Positions 63,621 through 64,000 of a DNA stretch of 64,000 nucleotides are shown in pieces. The notes under the pieces were generated by a model. It searched no databases, was not told where the DNA came from, and saw nothing but the letters and a program-made list of their open reading frames with translations. The stretch lies in NCBI GenBank assembly GCA_016946835.1, contig JACVTC010000198.1:1-64000 (forward strand), read 5' to 3'. The DNA is from Neocallimastix lanati (nom. inval.) (Eukaryota; Neocallimastigomycota; Neocallimastigomycetes; Neocallimastigales; Neocallimastigaceae). The position numbers were made by a program, and so were the translations under genes. How positions within the stretch are numbered: the stretch's first letter is position 1; every line of letters starts with the position of its first letter.

Positions 63621-64000
63621 TTATATATTTACTAAAAAATTCCTTTAATGAATAAAAAATAACAAATAAAAATAAAATAAAACAAAATAAAATAACATAT
63701 AATAAAATAAAAATAAAAAAAGGATCAATCATAACACAAGCAAATTCAGTATTAAATTATAACACACCAGGAAAATTAGGTATTTCCCATCAAGCACTGA
63801 AATGGATCGGTGTTATCATTGATATTCCATCCTTAAATCTTGGAGCCTACGATAAAAAATGCATCATTATTGATAATTTAGATAATGTAGCAAGAAAAGT
63901 AGCAGAAATATCTGAAGATTCCGATAATGAAAATGAGGAAGAAGAGGAAGCAATAAGTCTAGAAAATAAAATTGAACGTTTTGCCCGATTTGTTAATGAT
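61774..64000 (+). CDS. Soluble adenylyl cyclase-like protein, N-terminal part (cut by window end)
   Basis: Exons: 61774-62191, 62472-62597, 62786-62797 (12 nt), 62969-63220, 63723-beyond 64000; 362 codons so far. Residues 1-~115 are acidic, Asn/Glu/Asp-rich and disordered. A class III nucleotide cyclase domain follows: VVAAINISEIFDFI (~131-145), LNKYFCEIIDFISENKGDIL (163-182), TLYICW (188-193), MKIGIDAGMNTVLYIEVEKE, and a nucleotide-loop-like GSIITQANSVLNYNTPGKLG. The layout matches domain 1 of soluble adenylyl cyclases. Both metal-binding Asp of the fold are replaced (Asn137 and Lys187), so this domain is probably not catalytic alone; a second domain may lie downstream. The microexon gives exactly the residue spacing of the family, which supports it. 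Start: ATG at 61774 after a TATA-rich leader. Confidence 0.82.

Overview
The window looks like nuclear DNA of an extremely AT-rich fungus, most likely an anaerobic gut fungus (Neocallimastigomycota; inference). Reasons: intergenic DNA that is almost only A and T, homopolymer tracts of 30-70 bases, very long ATT and AAAAT microsatellites, Asn-rich protein linkers, small AT-rich GT-AG introns, a large ankyrin protein, a CBM18-type chitin-binding pseudogene and a HAL4/NPR1-type fungal kinase. No rRNA, functional tRNA or CRISPR array was found.

Layout. 1-8080: an almost intact Ty3/gypsy retrotransposon on the minus strand with two near-identical LTRs, gag, and pol in the -1 frame. 8081-10795: a tRNA-like relic, then the 3' half of a second Ty3-type element (integrase with chromodomain, polypurine tract, LTR) on the plus strand. 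10796-11045: a short GC-rich, bacterial-looking insert. 11100-11950: a LINE relic. 12310-16275: a broken Ty1/copia element. 18565-19335: an ankyrin pseudogene running into an ATT repeat. 19888-24240 and 28021-31920: two direct copies of a ~4 kb segmental duplication, each carrying one gene for a secreted Cys-rich protein; between them lies a broken choline-transporter-like gene. 32250-35090: nested MITE-like elements with 9-bp target duplications. 35626-39156: an intact 1176-residue ankyrin protein gene. 39572-40258: a chitin-binding pseudogene. 40259-47400: mostly decayed LINE fragments and poly-T tracts. 47402-53109: a seven-exon protein kinase gene (minus). 53110-61773: repeats, with a MULE transposase relic and a large inverted AAAAT array. 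61774-64000: the first five exons of a gene for a soluble-adenylyl-cyclase-like protein, cut by the window end.

The host genes that appear functional are the two secreted-protein copies, the ankyrin protein, the kinase and the cyclase-like gene. Nothing suggests they form one pathway; the window is a mobile-element-rich chromosomal region with sparse genes. All exon boundaries were derived by hand from splice consensus, reading frame and family alignment.
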